DNA of 64,000 nt from Rhizobium oryziradicis. Its GTDB lineage: Bacteria > Pseudomonadota > Alphaproteobacteria > Rhizobiales > Rhizobiaceae. Positions 17,031-25,081 of this stretch are shown one piece after another. Made by a program: the position numbers and the translations under genes. The stretch lies in the NCBI RefSeq assembly GCF_001939045.1, contig NZ_MKIM01000024.1, positions 18,932 through 82,931 on the forward strand, in the 5' to 3' direction. Under the pieces are notes generated by a model. That model was not told the origin of the DNA. It did not search any database and saw nothing but the letters and a program-made list of their open reading frames with translations. Within the stretch, counting starts at the first letter, position 1. Every line of letters begins with the position of its first letter.

Positions 17031-17084
17031 TCTCGAACAGAGTTCCAGATAAAATTCCCCATTGCCGAATGGTGAACCTGCCCT

Positions 17085-17837
17085 ATGTCTCGCAAAAAGC
17101 TGACAACTTTAAAGAGAGACCATGGGGCGATGCATAAATCCATAAAACTGTTAGGCTATGTCTTTGCGGCCGCCGGAGTGATCATGCTGTTGTGCGGGGG
17201 CGCCGCATTTTATTATGACGGCCAGTTTGAGCAACGCGCCCTGCACGCCCAGGGCGTTGTGACAGACCTCACCCGCAAGCGCGACAGTGATGGCGATGGT
17301 GATCTTTTCACGGCCATTGTTCAGTTTACTGATGCCAAGGGGCAGCATCAGGAAATGGCTGACCGCACCAGCTCCAACCCGCCCCGCTTTTCGCGTGGGG
17401 ACAAAGTGGATGTGATGTATGACCCGGAGAGTCCATCCAGCGCGGTGATCAATGACATCTGGGGCCGCTATTTGGTCGCACTGATTTTCGGTTTTCTCGG
17501 TGCTATTTTCACCATTCTCGGCAGCATTTTCATCATCATCATGCGCTCGAACGACAGCAAGATCAAATGGCTTCAGCGTTTCGGCACACCTGTTGAGGCC
17601 GATTTTCTGCATGTCTATCTGGATGAGAGCGTCAAGATCAACGGAGCCTCACCTTTTCGCGTGGTGGCGCAAGGTGCCGATCCCGCAACGGGCGCTCTGA
17701 CGCGTTATGAAAGTGGCAAGATCTGGATTGATCCGACCGCGCGTTTGACGGGTAAAAAGCTGCGCGTGCTGGTCGATCCCAAAAAGCCGAAACGGCATAT
17801 GATTGACCTGTCAACGACCATCACACCGTCTGAGTGA
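17085..17837 (+). CDS. DUF3592-type two-helix membrane protein
   Basis: 250 residues. The first helix is LLGYVFAAAGVIMLLCGGAAF, then a soluble segment with the DUF3592 pattern (YTGQ-like ALHAQGVVTDLTRKRDSDG; FTDAKGQHQEMADRT; GDKVDVMYDPESPSSAVI), then a second helix (LVALIFGFLGAIFTILGSIFIIIM) and a C-terminal repeat of the soluble pattern. ATG at 17130 is an alternative start that removes 15 charged residues. The family's function is unknown. Confidence 0.7.
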   Translation: MSRKKLTTLKRDHGAMHKSIKLLGYVFAAAGVIMLLCGGAAFYYDGQFEQRALHAQGVVTDLTRKRDSDGDGDLFTAIVQFTDAKGQHQEMADRTSSNPPRFSRGDKVDVMYDPESPSSAVINDIWGRYLVALIFGFLGAIFTILGSIFIIIMRSNDSKIKWLQRFGTPVEADFLHVYLDESVKINGASPFRVVAQGADPATGALTRYESGKIWIDPTARLTGKKLRVLVDPKKPKRHMIDLSTTITPSE

Positions 17838-17980
17838 TTTCGGCTGGAGCAAAAGGCCCACAGCAAAGGAGATGGGAAAAACAAGGAGAATGCCCCGCGC
17901 TTGAAGGGTGCAACCTAAAAAAGCGATGATTATCGACTGTATTGTCTTCCCATCGCCCCACGCCTCTGCCAAGACACATC

Positions 17981-18352
17981 ATGTCAAATCACACGCCTCT
18001 TGAAACATCGCCGCCGGAAATTTTCGATTGCCAGTCCTGTGGTGCTTGTTGTGCCTATCAGGCCGATTGGCCGCGTTTTTCACTGGAAAGCGATGAACAA
18101 CTGGCGCAAATTCCAGAAAAATTTATAGCCGACGACCTCAGCGGCATGCGGTTTGAAACCGATGCCAAAGGGCAATGTCGCTGCACGGCGCTGACCGGCG
18201 AACTGGGCAAGCATGTGGGCTGTGCCGTTTATGAGGTGCGCCCGCAGGTGTGCCGCGATTGCATGCCGGGCGATCCGGAATGTCATATCGCCCGCAAAGC
18301 GTTTGGTTTCGCCGTGGATGACCTGCCAGACCCGGATATTTACGTGGCATAA
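17981..18352 (+). CDS. YkgJ-family cysteine-cluster protein
   Basis: About 123 residues. Cysteine clusters FDCQSCGACCAYQ, GQCRCTALTG, GCAVYEVRPQVCRDC and MPGDPECHIAR match the YkgJ/UPF0153 family, predicted to bind zinc or an Fe-S cluster. The ATG at 17981 lacks a clear ribosome site, and a TTG at 17942 is possible. It lies upstream of sodB with 170 bases between. Confidence 0.82.
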   Translation: MSNHTPLETSPPEIFDCQSCGACCAYQADWPRFSLESDEQLAQIPEKFIADDLSGMRFETDAKGQCRCTALTGELGKHVGCAVYEVRPQVCRDCMPGDPECHIARKAFGFAVDDLPDPDIYVA

Positions 18353-18524
18353 CGCCATGCACCTGTCATTTTGGAACATTATGCTTTCACAAACATTGGT
18401 GGAGGAGAGAAAGTTCTGATCGGAACAATAATTTGCCGTTTGGCAGGTTGCCTCTTGCCTTTGGCGCTCCTATGTTCCGCTCACCTCACCTTTTCATTTT
18501 TCGATGCCCAGAGGAGATTTTATC

Positions 18525-19127
18525 ATGGCTTTCGAACTTCCCGCCCTGCCTTACGCTTACGACGCACTCGGCCCGTTCATGTCGGCTGAAACGCTGGAAT
18601 TCCACCACGACAAGCACCATCAGGCCTATGTCACCAACGGCAACAATCTGCTGAAGGATTCGGGTCTTGAAGGTCTTTCGCTGGAAGAAGTTGTCAAGCA
18701 GTCCTATGGCAAGAACGCCGGCCTGTTCAACAACGCTGGCCAGCACTACAACCACATCCATTTCTGGAACTGGATGAAGAAAGACGGCGGCGGCAAGAAG
18801 ATTCCAGGCAAGCTGGAAGCTGCAATCGCCTCTGACCTCGGCGGCTATGACAAGTTCAAGGCTGATTTTGTCGCCGCTGGCACCACGCAGTTTGGCTCCG
18901 GCTGGGCATGGCTTTCCGTAAAGGATGGCAAGCTGGAAATCTCCAAGACACCAAACGGCGAAAACCCGCTGGTGCATGGCGCGTCGCCAATTCTCGGCGT
19001 CGACGTGTGGGAGCATTCCTACTACATCGATTACCGCAACGCCCGTCCAAAGTATCTGGAAGCCTTCGTGGACAGCCTGATCAACTGGGAATACGTGGCC
19101 GAGATGTATGAAGCCGCCACCAAGTAA
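18525..19127 (+). CDS. sodB: Superoxide dismutase, Fe type
   Basis: 200 residues with AGGAG eight bases before the ATG at 18525. Metal ligands are His27, His77, Asp160 and His164. Gln73 in AGQHYNH lies four residues before His77, the position that in Fe-type enzymes holds the active-site Gln (Gly in Mn types), so iron is the likely metal. FGSGWAWLSV and GVDVWEHSYYIDYRNARPKYL are signature stretches. It converts superoxide to peroxide and oxygen in the cytoplasm. A strong terminator follows at 19151. Confidence 0.95.
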   Translation: MAFELPALPYAYDALGPFMSAETLEFHHDKHHQAYVTNGNNLLKDSGLEGLSLEEVVKQSYGKNAGLFNNAGQHYNHIHFWNWMKKDGGGKKIPGKLEAAIASDLGGYDKFKADFVAAGTTQFGSGWAWLSVKDGKLEISKTPNGENPLVHGASPILGVDVWEHSYYIDYRNARPKYLEAFVDSLINWEYVAEMYEAATK

Positions 19128-19150
19128 GCATTGGCGCTCTTGAATGTGAT

Positions 19151-19184
19151 AACACCCGGTACATCCTGTGCCGGGTGTTTTTTA
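19151..19184 (+). terminator. Intrinsic terminator of sodB
   Basis: AACACCCGG pairs with CCGGGTGTT across an 11-base loop and runs into TTTTTTATT. Confidence 0.9.
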
Positions 19185-19203
19185 TTCCCCATAAGGCAAT
19201 AGC

Positions 19204-19689
19204 ATGATCACCTTTATCCCCATGTCAGACGCGCAATACGCGGAATATCTGGATTATTTCATTCCCGATTATGCCGATGAGATTGCTGCCAATTATGGCC
19301 GCTCAAACGAGGACGCGCTCATGCAGGCCAAGGCCGAGATGGCACATCACCTGCCCGAGGGTCCACGCACTGAAGGCCAGCGCCTGCACACCATGATTGA
19401 CAGTGATCTACAGATAGCGATTGGCTATGTCTGGTATCGCCCGGATGAGGCGAGCCGCTCGGTTTTCATCTATGATTTTTCCATCCTGCCTCACTTTCGC
19501 GCCAATGGCCGGGGCAAGGCGGCCTTGCGGGCTTTGGAGATGATGCTGGCCGAGGATGGCTATCACGAGATCAAGCTGCGGGTTGCCGCCGACAATGCGC
19601 GTGCCCAGCACGTCTATCAGGCGGGCGGCTTTCGCGTCACCGGCATCAATATGGTCAAGGCAATCGGCCATCAAAGCGGCCGCGATTGA
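19204..19689 (+). CDS. GNAT N-acetyltransferase
   Basis: 161 residues. GNAT core with the acetyl-CoA loop FRANGRGKAALRALE around residues 98-112, strand IKLRVAADNARAQHVYQAGGFRV and a beta-bulge IYDFSILPHF. The N-terminal half (YAEYLDYFIPDYADEIAANYG) resembles the group that acts on unknown small amines. It is separated from sodB by a terminator, so probably has its own promoter. The substrate is unknown. Confidence 0.82.
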   Translation: MITFIPMSDAQYAEYLDYFIPDYADEIAANYGRSNEDALMQAKAEMAHHLPEGPRTEGQRLHTMIDSDLQIAIGYVWYRPDEASRSVFIYDFSILPHFRANGRGKAALRALEMMLAEDGYHEIKLRVAADNARAQHVYQAGGFRVTGINMVKAIGHQSGRD

Positions 19690-19725
19690 CAGCAAAGATC
19701 CACGTGATTTTTTGCAACGCACTGT

Positions 19726-20133
19726 TCACAGTTTGGCGTCAAATTCCGCACGGGCTGCAACAATGCATTCATAATGGTCGAAAGCCCAATTGCCCAAAGC
19801 CTCAATGGGCTTGCGCAAAGAGTGGCCAAGCGGGGTCAATTCATAATCGACACGCGGCGGCACAGTGGCAAAAACCGTACGTTTCACCAGGCCGTCCCGC
19901 TCCAGCCCGCGCAGCGTAAGTGTCAGCATTCGTTGAGAGATTCCGTCAATGCGCCGCTTTAATTCATTAAATCGGCACGGCCCATGGGCAAGCGACATCA
20001 CCAGCAGCACGCTCCATTTATCCCCAACGCGATTGAGCACACTGTTGACAGCATCACAGCTTCTGCGATCCTCTGTTGGTGCATGCTGCACCTCTTGCGT
20101 AACAATGGTTACATCCATGTGCCCGAGTTCCAA
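19726..20133 (-). CDS. HxlR-family regulator, probably thiol-sensing
   Basis: About 135 residues from a TTG at 20133, chosen because AAGGAGG lies seven bases upstream; the frame continues to 20292 without a better start. Winged-helix DUF24 pattern: NSVLNRVGDKWSVLLVMSLAHG, RFNELKRRIDGISQRMLTLTLRGLERDGLV, VPPRVDYELTPLG. A single Cys precedes the helix (RRSCDAVNSV), at the place of the redox Cys of YodB/HypR regulators. It is divergent from azoR, as in Bacillus yodB-azoR1-type systems, so it probably represses azoR and is inactivated by quinones, diamide or similar electrophiles. Confidence 0.88.
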   Translation of the reverse strand: MELGHMDVTIVTQEVQHAPTEDRRSCDAVNSVLNRVGDKWSVLLVMSLAHGPCRFNELKRRIDGISQRMLTLTLRGLERDGLVKRTVFATVPPRVDYELTPLGHSLRKPIEALGNWAFDHYECIVAARAEFDAKL

Positions 20134-20215
20134 CGATGTGCCTCCTTGCAAGCTTTTTGCAGTTACCATAAGTGTCCCAGTATCGATTTTATACCACACA
20201 AGAAGGTGACTGACC

Positions 20216-20821
20216 ATGAGACTTCTGCACATCGATTCCAGCGTTCTCGGCCCATATTCTGTAAGCCGCACCCTCAGCGCCTCTATCGCCAAGAAGCTGG
20301 GTGAACATGCTAGCGTGACCTATCGTGACGTTGCTGCAAATCCGATTGGCCATCTCTCGGGCCTGACATTGGCCGCCGCCATGGGCAATTACGATGCCAG
20401 CAATGATGAAGCCACCAAGGCCGATTTGGCTCTGGGCGGCGAAGTGCTGCAGGAATTCCTGGAATCCGACGTTGTTGTTATCGGCGTTGGCTTTTACAAC
20501 TTCGGCATTCCAAGCCAGTTGAAGGCCTGGATTGATCGCATCTGCGCGGCTGGCAAGACCTTCAAATACGGCGAAAATGGCCCAGAAGGCCTGTGCGGTG
20601 GCAAGCGCGTGGTTGTTGCTCTGTCGCGCGGTGGCGTTTACAGCGAAGGCCCAGCCGCAGCGCTGGAACATGCTGAAACATACCTCAAGGGCGTTTTCGG
20701 CTTCCTCGGCATCACCGATCTGGAATTCGTGATCGCTGAAGGCGTCAACATGGGCGAAGAAGCCAAGGCCGCTGCTGTTGCCAAGGCCAACCACTCGATC
20801 GAAGCCCTCAAGGCTGCTTGA
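20216..20821 (+). CDS. azoR: FMN-dependent NADH:quinone/azo reductase
   Basis: 201 residues. Flavodoxin-like fold with [22 protein letters not shown] (FMN phosphate loop), [27 protein letters not shown] and [19 protein letters not shown], all typical of AzoR. It carries out two-electron reduction of quinones and azo dyes and so limits quinone stress. Divergent from the HxlR gene (83-base gap). A terminator follows at 20858. Confidence 0.93.
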   Translation: MRLLHIDSSVLGPYSVSRTLSASIAKKLGEHASVTYRDVAANPIGHLSGLTLAAAMGNYDASNDEATKADLALGGEVLQEFLESDVVVIGVGFYNFGIPSQLKAWIDRICAAGKTFKYGENGPEGLCGGKRVVVALSRGGVYSEGPAAALEHAETYLKGVFGFLGITDLEFVIAEGVNMGEEAKAAAVAKANHSIEALKAA

Positions 20822-20857
20822 TTGCCTGCTTGATGAGTTGATTGATTGAATTTTGAA

Positions 20858-20893
20858 GGCCAGCGGGCATGATATGCGCGCTGGCCTGTTTTG
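20858..20893 (+). terminator. Intrinsic terminator of azoR
   Basis: GGCCAGCG pairs with CGCTGGCC, followed by TGTTTTGTT. Confidence 0.8.
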
Positions 20894-20907
20894 TTGCAAA
20901 CCGGTGC

Positions 20908-21414
20908 TTACACCACATCCGTCACCCGCGCCCAGCGCTCATGGTCGCGCCATTCGCCATCGATCTTCAGATAGCGTTTTGAAAAGCCTTCCTTGATAAA
21001 GCCGCAGCGCGCAACCAGTGCAATGGAGCGCAGATTTTGCGGCTGGATATTGGCCTCAACCCTGTTCAGGCCCACCTCATCAAAGGCATAGGCCATGGTG
21101 GCGTTTAAGGCCTCCGTCATCAGGCCCCGCTTGCCAAAGCCAACCATGCCGTAATAGCCGAGATAGCAACTTCTGAAATTGCCCAGCGCGATCTGACTCA
21201 AGGTAAAGACACCGACCACACCGAGGCTCTCAGACTCGCGGGCCACCAAGCCAATATTGGCACCCGTCAGGTTTTGCGAAAACCATGCATCAAACCCATC
21301 CCGGTCGGTAAAGGCTTTGACCCAGGGTGCGTGATAGTTTTGGCTGGCAAGATTTGCGGCAACAAGGTCGGCGCAGTCGGATCTGCGCACGGGTGCGAGA
21401 AGAAGTGATGTCAT
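20908..21414 (-). CDS. RimJ/RimL-type GNAT acetyltransferase
   Basis: 168 residues. Pattern of ribosomal-protein N-terminal acetyltransferases: LVAANLASQNYHAPWV, LGYYGMVGFGKRGLMTEALNATMAYAFDEVGLNRVEANI and NLRSIALVARCGFIKEGFSKRYLKIDGEWRDHERWA. Convergent with azoR. AGGA lies six bases before the start. The real substrate could be a protein N-terminus or a small molecule. Confidence 0.87.
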   Translation of the reverse strand: MTSLLLAPVRRSDCADLVAANLASQNYHAPWVKAFTDRDGFDAWFSQNLTGANIGLVARESESLGVVGVFTLSQIALGNFRSCYLGYYGMVGFGKRGLMTEALNATMAYAFDEVGLNRVEANIQPQNLRSIALVARCGFIKEGFSKRYLKIDGEWRDHERWARVTDVV

Positions 21415-21526
21415 GGTGGGTCCTGTAAGATCATGATGGCAAGAAAGCGAAGCACATGTTTTTAAAGAGTTGTCATGCCGCTGTCATCGGGAGAGATTAT
21501 CTGCCGCACAAATGGAACAGGTGACC

Positions 21527-22369
21527 ATGCTGAAGACCACACCCCTCTTGCGCCTCGGCATCATTGCCGATCCCCAATATGCCGCCCTTCCCCCGGACGC
21601 CCGTATGGATCGCCATTACGCCAACAGTCTCACTAAATTGCGGGCGGCCATTCATGCTTTTAATCTGGAAGATCTGGATCGCGTCGTGGTGCTAGGCGAT
21701 CTGATTGATCGTGGTTTTGAGCATTTCGCCCCGGCGTTGGAGACATTTGCCGCCTCGCGCCATCCGGTGATTTTCTTGCCCGGCAATCACGATTTTGCCG
21801 TCAAGCCAGAGCAACGCAGCATGGTGCAGGCAGCCCTGGATATGCCAGCCCCCTATTATGATCTGGTGATCAACGGCGTGCGCCTGATCATCACCGATTG
21901 CTGCGAGATATCGACCTTCGCACCGCCGCCGAGCGATCCGCGCTTAGCCGAGGCCGAGGCCTGTCTTGCCGCCTTGAAGGAAAAAGGCGCGATCAATGCG
22001 CAGAGCTGGAACGCGGGCATGAGCGACAGCCAGATTGCGTGGCTCAAAAGCCGCCTCGCCCTTGCCGAGCAAAGAGGTGAAAAAGCCATTGTGCTGGGGC
22101 ATTATCCCCTGCATCCCTTTACCGATCACGCCCTGTGGAACGCGCAGGCCGTGGCTGACGCCATTTCTTCATCGCCTGCGGCCATTGCCTATCTCAGCGG
22201 CCATGACCATCGCGGCAATTATGGCACGCGCGGCCACACCCATTTTATCAATTTCAAAGGCATGGTGGATACCGAGCGCGACAACGCCTTTGCCACCCTG
22301 AAACTCATGTTTGATGCGCTGATCATTGAAGGTTTTGGCCGGCAGGAAAGCTACACGCTGGCAATTTAA
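21527..22369 (+). CDS. Metallophosphoesterase, ADP-ribose/CDP-alcohol diphosphatase-like
   Basis: About 280 residues from the ATG at 21527. Motifs: GIIADPQYA, VVLGDLIDRGFEHF, FLPGNHDF, GHYPLHPF and LSGHDHRGNYG, giving the calcineurin-like two-metal site. The IADPQYA start (where most relatives have DxH) matches the Mn-dependent ADP-ribose/CDP-alcohol pyrophosphatase group known from vertebrates and some bacteria. ATG at 21512 is an alternative. The gene stands alone between the RimJ-like gene (divergent) and the cytochrome c' gene. Confidence 0.83.
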   Translation: MLKTTPLLRLGIIADPQYAALPPDARMDRHYANSLTKLRAAIHAFNLEDLDRVVVLGDLIDRGFEHFAPALETFAASRHPVIFLPGNHDFAVKPEQRSMVQAALDMPAPYYDLVINGVRLIITDCCEISTFAPPPSDPRLAEAEACLAALKEKGAINAQSWNAGMSDSQIAWLKSRLALAEQRGEKAIVLGHYPLHPFTDHALWNAQAVADAISSSPAAIAYLSGHDHRGNYGTRGHTHFINFKGMVDTERDNAFATLKLMFDALIIEGFGRQESYTLAI

Positions 22370-22535
22370 ACTGTTGAGATTGTGGGCATTTTCAATCTCC
22401 GCCGCACCAGCGTCCTATGAAGTCTGTATTGACCATACAATCACGCAGTTGTGACTTTATTTGGTTTATCTGTTACGTTCAAATATCATGTGGGAAACCG
22501 TCTGCCGCTCCATCGGCACTTAAGGGAGAATGCCA

Positions 22536-22988
22536 ATGAATTGGAAACACACCACAATTGCAGCCCTCTGTCTCTGTCTTGCGGGTGGCGCTGTCAGCAT
22601 GGCAAGCGCTGCCGATGAGCCGCAAGTGGTGCGCGCCGCCATGATGAAAAAAGTGGGCGGTGCCATGGGCGCGCTGGCTGGCATTGCCAAAGGCGAAAAG
22701 CCCTATGACGCAGCCGTGGTCAAGGCATCCTTGACCACCATGCAGGACGTGGCCAAGCATTTCCCCGACCAGTTCCCGAAGGGATCGGAAACCGGCTTCA
22801 ACACCGAAGCAAGCCCGAAAATCTGGGAGGATATGGCAACCTTCAAGACCAAGGCAAAAGCCCTTGAAACGGCAGCCACCACCCAGCTTGCCGCCCTTCC
22901 TGCCGATCAGGCTGGCGTTGGCGCAGCCATCAAAACCATTGGTGGTACCTGCGGTGATTGCCATCAGACCTTTCGCTTGAAGAAGTAA
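22536..22988 (+). CDS. Cytochrome c' (class II c-type cytochrome)
   Basis: 150 residues with a signal peptide (KHTTIAALCLCLAGGAVSMASA). All-alpha class II cytochrome with a single haem motif near the C-terminus (CGDCH), the layout of cytochrome c' and c556. GGGAG precedes the ATG at 22536. Periplasmic members bind nitric oxide or carry electrons. A terminator-like hairpin follows and then a diheme cytochrome, suggesting partial read-through within one redox unit. Confidence 0.9.
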   Translation: MNWKHTTIAALCLCLAGGAVSMASAADEPQVVRAAMMKKVGGAMGALAGIAKGEKPYDAAVVKASLTTMQDVAKHFPDQFPKGSETGFNTEASPKIWEDMATFKTKAKALETAATTQLAALPADQAGVGAAIKTIGGTCGDCHQTFRLKK

Positions 22989-23005
22989 TTCTGGCATGAG
23001 GCAAG

Positions 23006-23030
23006 CGCCCGGCTCTGTGCCGGGCGTTTT
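23006..23030 (+). terminator. Hairpin between the two cytochrome genes
   Basis: CGCCCGGC pairs with GCCGGGCG across TCTGT, followed by TTTT. It may attenuate rather than end transcription, because the next gene starts 25 bases on. Confidence 0.75.
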
Positions 23031-23054
23031 ATCAAGGTGGCATAAGGAATGGGC

Positions 23055-23969
23055 ATGTCAGGCAAAACGAAATTGAGCATTGCAGCGTCAGTTTTCACCG
23101 GGGTGGCTGCGGTTGCGCTCTATGTTTTTGCCATTGCGCCACACCGTCAGGCTCCCGAGGTCTGGGCCAACACGGTCGCGCCTGATCTCACCAACGGCAA
23201 GCGCATCTTTTTTGCCGGCGGCTGTGCAAGCTGTCATGCAGCCCCTAATGCCAGCGGCGATGCCCGTTTGTTGCTCACCGGCGGCGTGACGCTGAAAACC
23301 CAGTTTGGCACGTTCCATGCCCCGAATATTTCGCCCGACCCCAAGGCCGGGATTGGCAATTGGACGCTGGCCGAGTTTGGCGATGCCCTCACCCGCGGCA
23401 TTGGCCGCAAGGGTGAAAACCTCTATCCCGCCTTTCCCTACACATCCTATTCGCGCATGAAGCCGCAGGATGTGGCCGATCTGTTTGGCTATATCAAAAG
23501 CTTAGCCCCAAGCCCCAATGTGGCCCCGCCGCATGAACTCGGCTTTCCGTTTAACCAGAGACTTTTGCTGACCGGCTGGAAATGGCTTTACCTCAACGAT
23601 AAACCGCGCGTGACCTTGGCCAATGCCGATGAAGAGGTTCGCCACGGGCAATATCTGGTGGAAGGCCCCGGCCATTGCGGCGAATGCCACACCCCGCGCA
23701 ACGCCATCGGTGGTCTGCAGACGGCCAATTGGCTGGCGGGTGGCCCAAACCCGGAGGGCGAAGGCCGTGTTCCCGATATTACCCCCGGCTCTGACACCAT
23801 TGGCAAATGGTCGAAAGACGAGATCGCCAGCTATCTTGAGAGCGGCTTTACGCCCGATTTTGATAGCGTCGGTGGCTCTATGGTCGAGGTGCAGAAAAAC
23901 ATGGCCGAATTGCCAGCCAGCGACCGCGCCGCCATTGCCGCCTATTTGAAGGCAATCCCGGCAAAATAA
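23055..23969 (+). CDS. Diheme cytochrome c, alcohol-dehydrogenase-subunit-like
   Basis: About 304 residues. An uncleaved N-terminal helix (LSIAASVFTGVAAVALYVFAIAP) is followed by two mono-haem domains with CASCH (residues ~56-60) and CGECH (~210-214). Each has a downstream Met candidate for the sixth ligand. LLTGGVTLKTQFGTFHAPNISPD and NWTLAEFGDALTRGI are typical of the cytochrome subunits of membrane-bound alcohol/aldehyde dehydrogenases. No dehydrogenase is nearby. ATG 23049 is an alternative start. Probably passes electrons from periplasmic donors to the oxidase. Confidence 0.87.
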   Translation: MSGKTKLSIAASVFTGVAAVALYVFAIAPHRQAPEVWANTVAPDLTNGKRIFFAGGCASCHAAPNASGDARLLLTGGVTLKTQFGTFHAPNISPDPKAGIGNWTLAEFGDALTRGIGRKGENLYPAFPYTSYSRMKPQDVADLFGYIKSLAPSPNVAPPHELGFPFNQRLLLTGWKWLYLNDKPRVTLANADEEVRHGQYLVEGPGHCGECHTPRNAIGGLQTANWLAGGPNPEGEGRVPDITPGSDTIGKWSKDEIASYLESGFTPDFDSVGGSMVEVQKNMAELPASDRAAIAAYLKAIPAK

Positions 23970-23973
23970 GCCT

Positions 23974-24204
23974 TCAGTGCTGCATCACCGGATTTCGAGA
24001 CCATTCCTGTAATGTGGTCTTGATCAGCATCAAGGCTGCGTATCGCGCTTGATCGCGCTCAGCCGGATCAACAATACCGGCAAGACGGCTCTCAAAAGAA
24101 CGCACGGTTTCGCGCACCCAGCGATGCAGGTGCGGGTCCGTATGCTTGTCCAACAGAGCGCGGATGGTGCTTTCCATCCTGCGGTTTTCTATCATCATTG
24201 TCAT
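23974..24204 (-). CDS. Small conserved hypothetical protein
   Basis: 76 residues from the ATG at 24204, chosen for GGAGGAAG about seven bases upstream. It is highly charged and helical: MESTIRALLDKHTDPHLHRWVRETVRSF, then RDQARYAALMLIKTTLQEW. No family recognised. Convergent with the diheme cytochrome, with stops only a few bases apart. Confidence 0.6.
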   Translation of the reverse strand: MTMMIENRRMESTIRALLDKHTDPHLHRWVRETVRSFESRLAGIVDPAERDQARYAALMLIKTTLQEWSRNPVMQH

Positions 24205-24345
24205 TTTAGTCTTCCTCCAGGAAAGACGAATATGGTTACATAGGCTTGTCCCGGGCGTGTCTTGGAGATGAATATGATCTTCAGATAACAACACGCCGGG
24301 ATTCAAACAGTAAAATCGGCAAGAATGGCTGTGTTGACGCCATGC

Positions 24346-24834
24346 TTACGCCAGTGCCTGAACATAGCGCATGCCCGTTACTGGGCGAGGCGCGAATTCC
24401 ATATGCTCGTAAAAACGATGGGCGGCGACATTGCCGGTGGTTGCGCTGACCGAGAGGTAATCGCAGCCCGACTTTCTGGCCAGATCGCGGGCACGCGCCA
24501 CCAGATGCTGACCGATGCCATTGCTGCGCTGGCCATTGCGCACATAAAGATGGTGCAAATCCATGCCGCGCTTGCCTTCAATAGCTCTGTAAAGCGGCAC
24601 AAGAATGGCGTAGCCAATCAACTCGCCCTCGCCTTCGGCCACAAGCGCGGTGATCCATGGCATGGGGCCAAACAGATCCCGCTTCAGCGTCTGTTCTGTC
24701 ATGGCCGATGCATCGCCATGGTGGGCAGCGAGATCGGCAATCATGGCGCTGAGCTCTGACAGGTCATCGGGCCGCGCATGGCGGATCGACACAAGCGGCG
24801 GGCGCGGCAGGATAATATCGGTATCTTCGGTCAT
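24346..24834 (-). CDS. GNAT N-acetyltransferase under a predicted attenuator
   Basis: 162 residues. GNAT pattern: IRHARPDDLSELSAMIADLAAHHG, LVAEGEGELIGYAILVPLYRA, LHHLYVRNGQRSNGIGQHLVARARDLA (acetyl-CoA loop RSNGIG) and VAAHRFYEHMEFAPRPV. AGGGAAG lies before the ATG at 24834. The striking point is upstream: a leader peptide ending TYFWAYR, an antiterminator and a terminator with a T-run (24875-24991), suggesting expression is tuned by aromatic amino acid supply. The substrate is unknown; an aromatic amino acid or related amine is a fair guess. Confidence 0.85.
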   Translation of the reverse strand: MTEDTDIILPRPPLVSIRHARPDDLSELSAMIADLAAHHGDASAMTEQTLKRDLFGPMPWITALVAEGEGELIGYAILVPLYRAIEGKRGMDLHHLYVRNGQRSNGIGQHLVARARDLARKSGCDYLSVSATTGNVAAHRFYEHMEFAPRPVTGMRYVQALA

Positions 24835-24874
24835 TGCGAGCTTCCCTTTTAAAATTCGCCGTCAGGGAAGAGCT

Positions 24875-24908
24875 CGTAAAAAACAACAAAGCCGCCTGAC
24901 GGCGGCTT
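24875..24908 (-). terminator. Attenuator terminator in the GNAT leader
   Basis: On the minus strand, AAGCCGCC pairs with GGCGGCTT across GTCA (24889-24908) and is followed by TGTTGTTTTTTA. It stands between a leader peptide ORF and the GNAT start 41 bases away, so termination here would block the gene. The first strand can instead pair with GGCGGCT at 24929-24935. Confidence 0.8.
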
Positions 24909-24940
24909 GTTGACATGATGATCTGTCGAGCCGCCGGTTA
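24901..24940 (-). promoter_or_regulatory. Antiterminator region of the GNAT attenuator
   Basis: On the minus strand GGCGGCT (24929-24935), right after the leader stop codon, can pair with AGCCGCC (24901-24907), the first strand of the terminator. An inner stem GACA/TGTC supports this hairpin. The same GGCGGCT is also covered by an earlier hairpin with GCCTACCGG that overlaps the end of the leader peptide, giving the three mutually exclusive folds of an amino-acid attenuator. Confidence 0.7.
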
Positions 24941-24991
24941 CCGGTAGGCCCAAAAATACGTGCAGGAAATGGTTGTGCGCGATGTGATCAT
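24938..24991 (-). CDS. Leader peptide with aromatic control codons
   Basis: A 17-codon ORF: MITSRTTISCTYFWAYR. Tyr, Phe, Trp, Ala, Tyr come just before the end, and the stop codon TAA lies in the loop of the first hairpin. The predicted -35 box (TTGACA, 25022-25027) and a weak -10 (CATTGA, 17 bases later) put the transcript start almost at the ATG, as in the leaderless trpL of Sinorhizobium. No ribosome site is present. Confidence 0.7.
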   Translation of the reverse strand: MITSRTTISCTYFWAYR

Positions 24992-25081
24992 GGCGGGATC
25001 AATGCCGCTTCCTGATAGGAATGTCAAGCGCAGTGTTTGATCCCGAATGAAATGAACGTGTCGCAGCACATCAAACACACG

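Noticed and set aside
18371..18589. 72-codon frame between the YkgJ-like gene and sodB
   Set aside because: It runs through the sodB ribosome site and start in another frame and has no family pattern.
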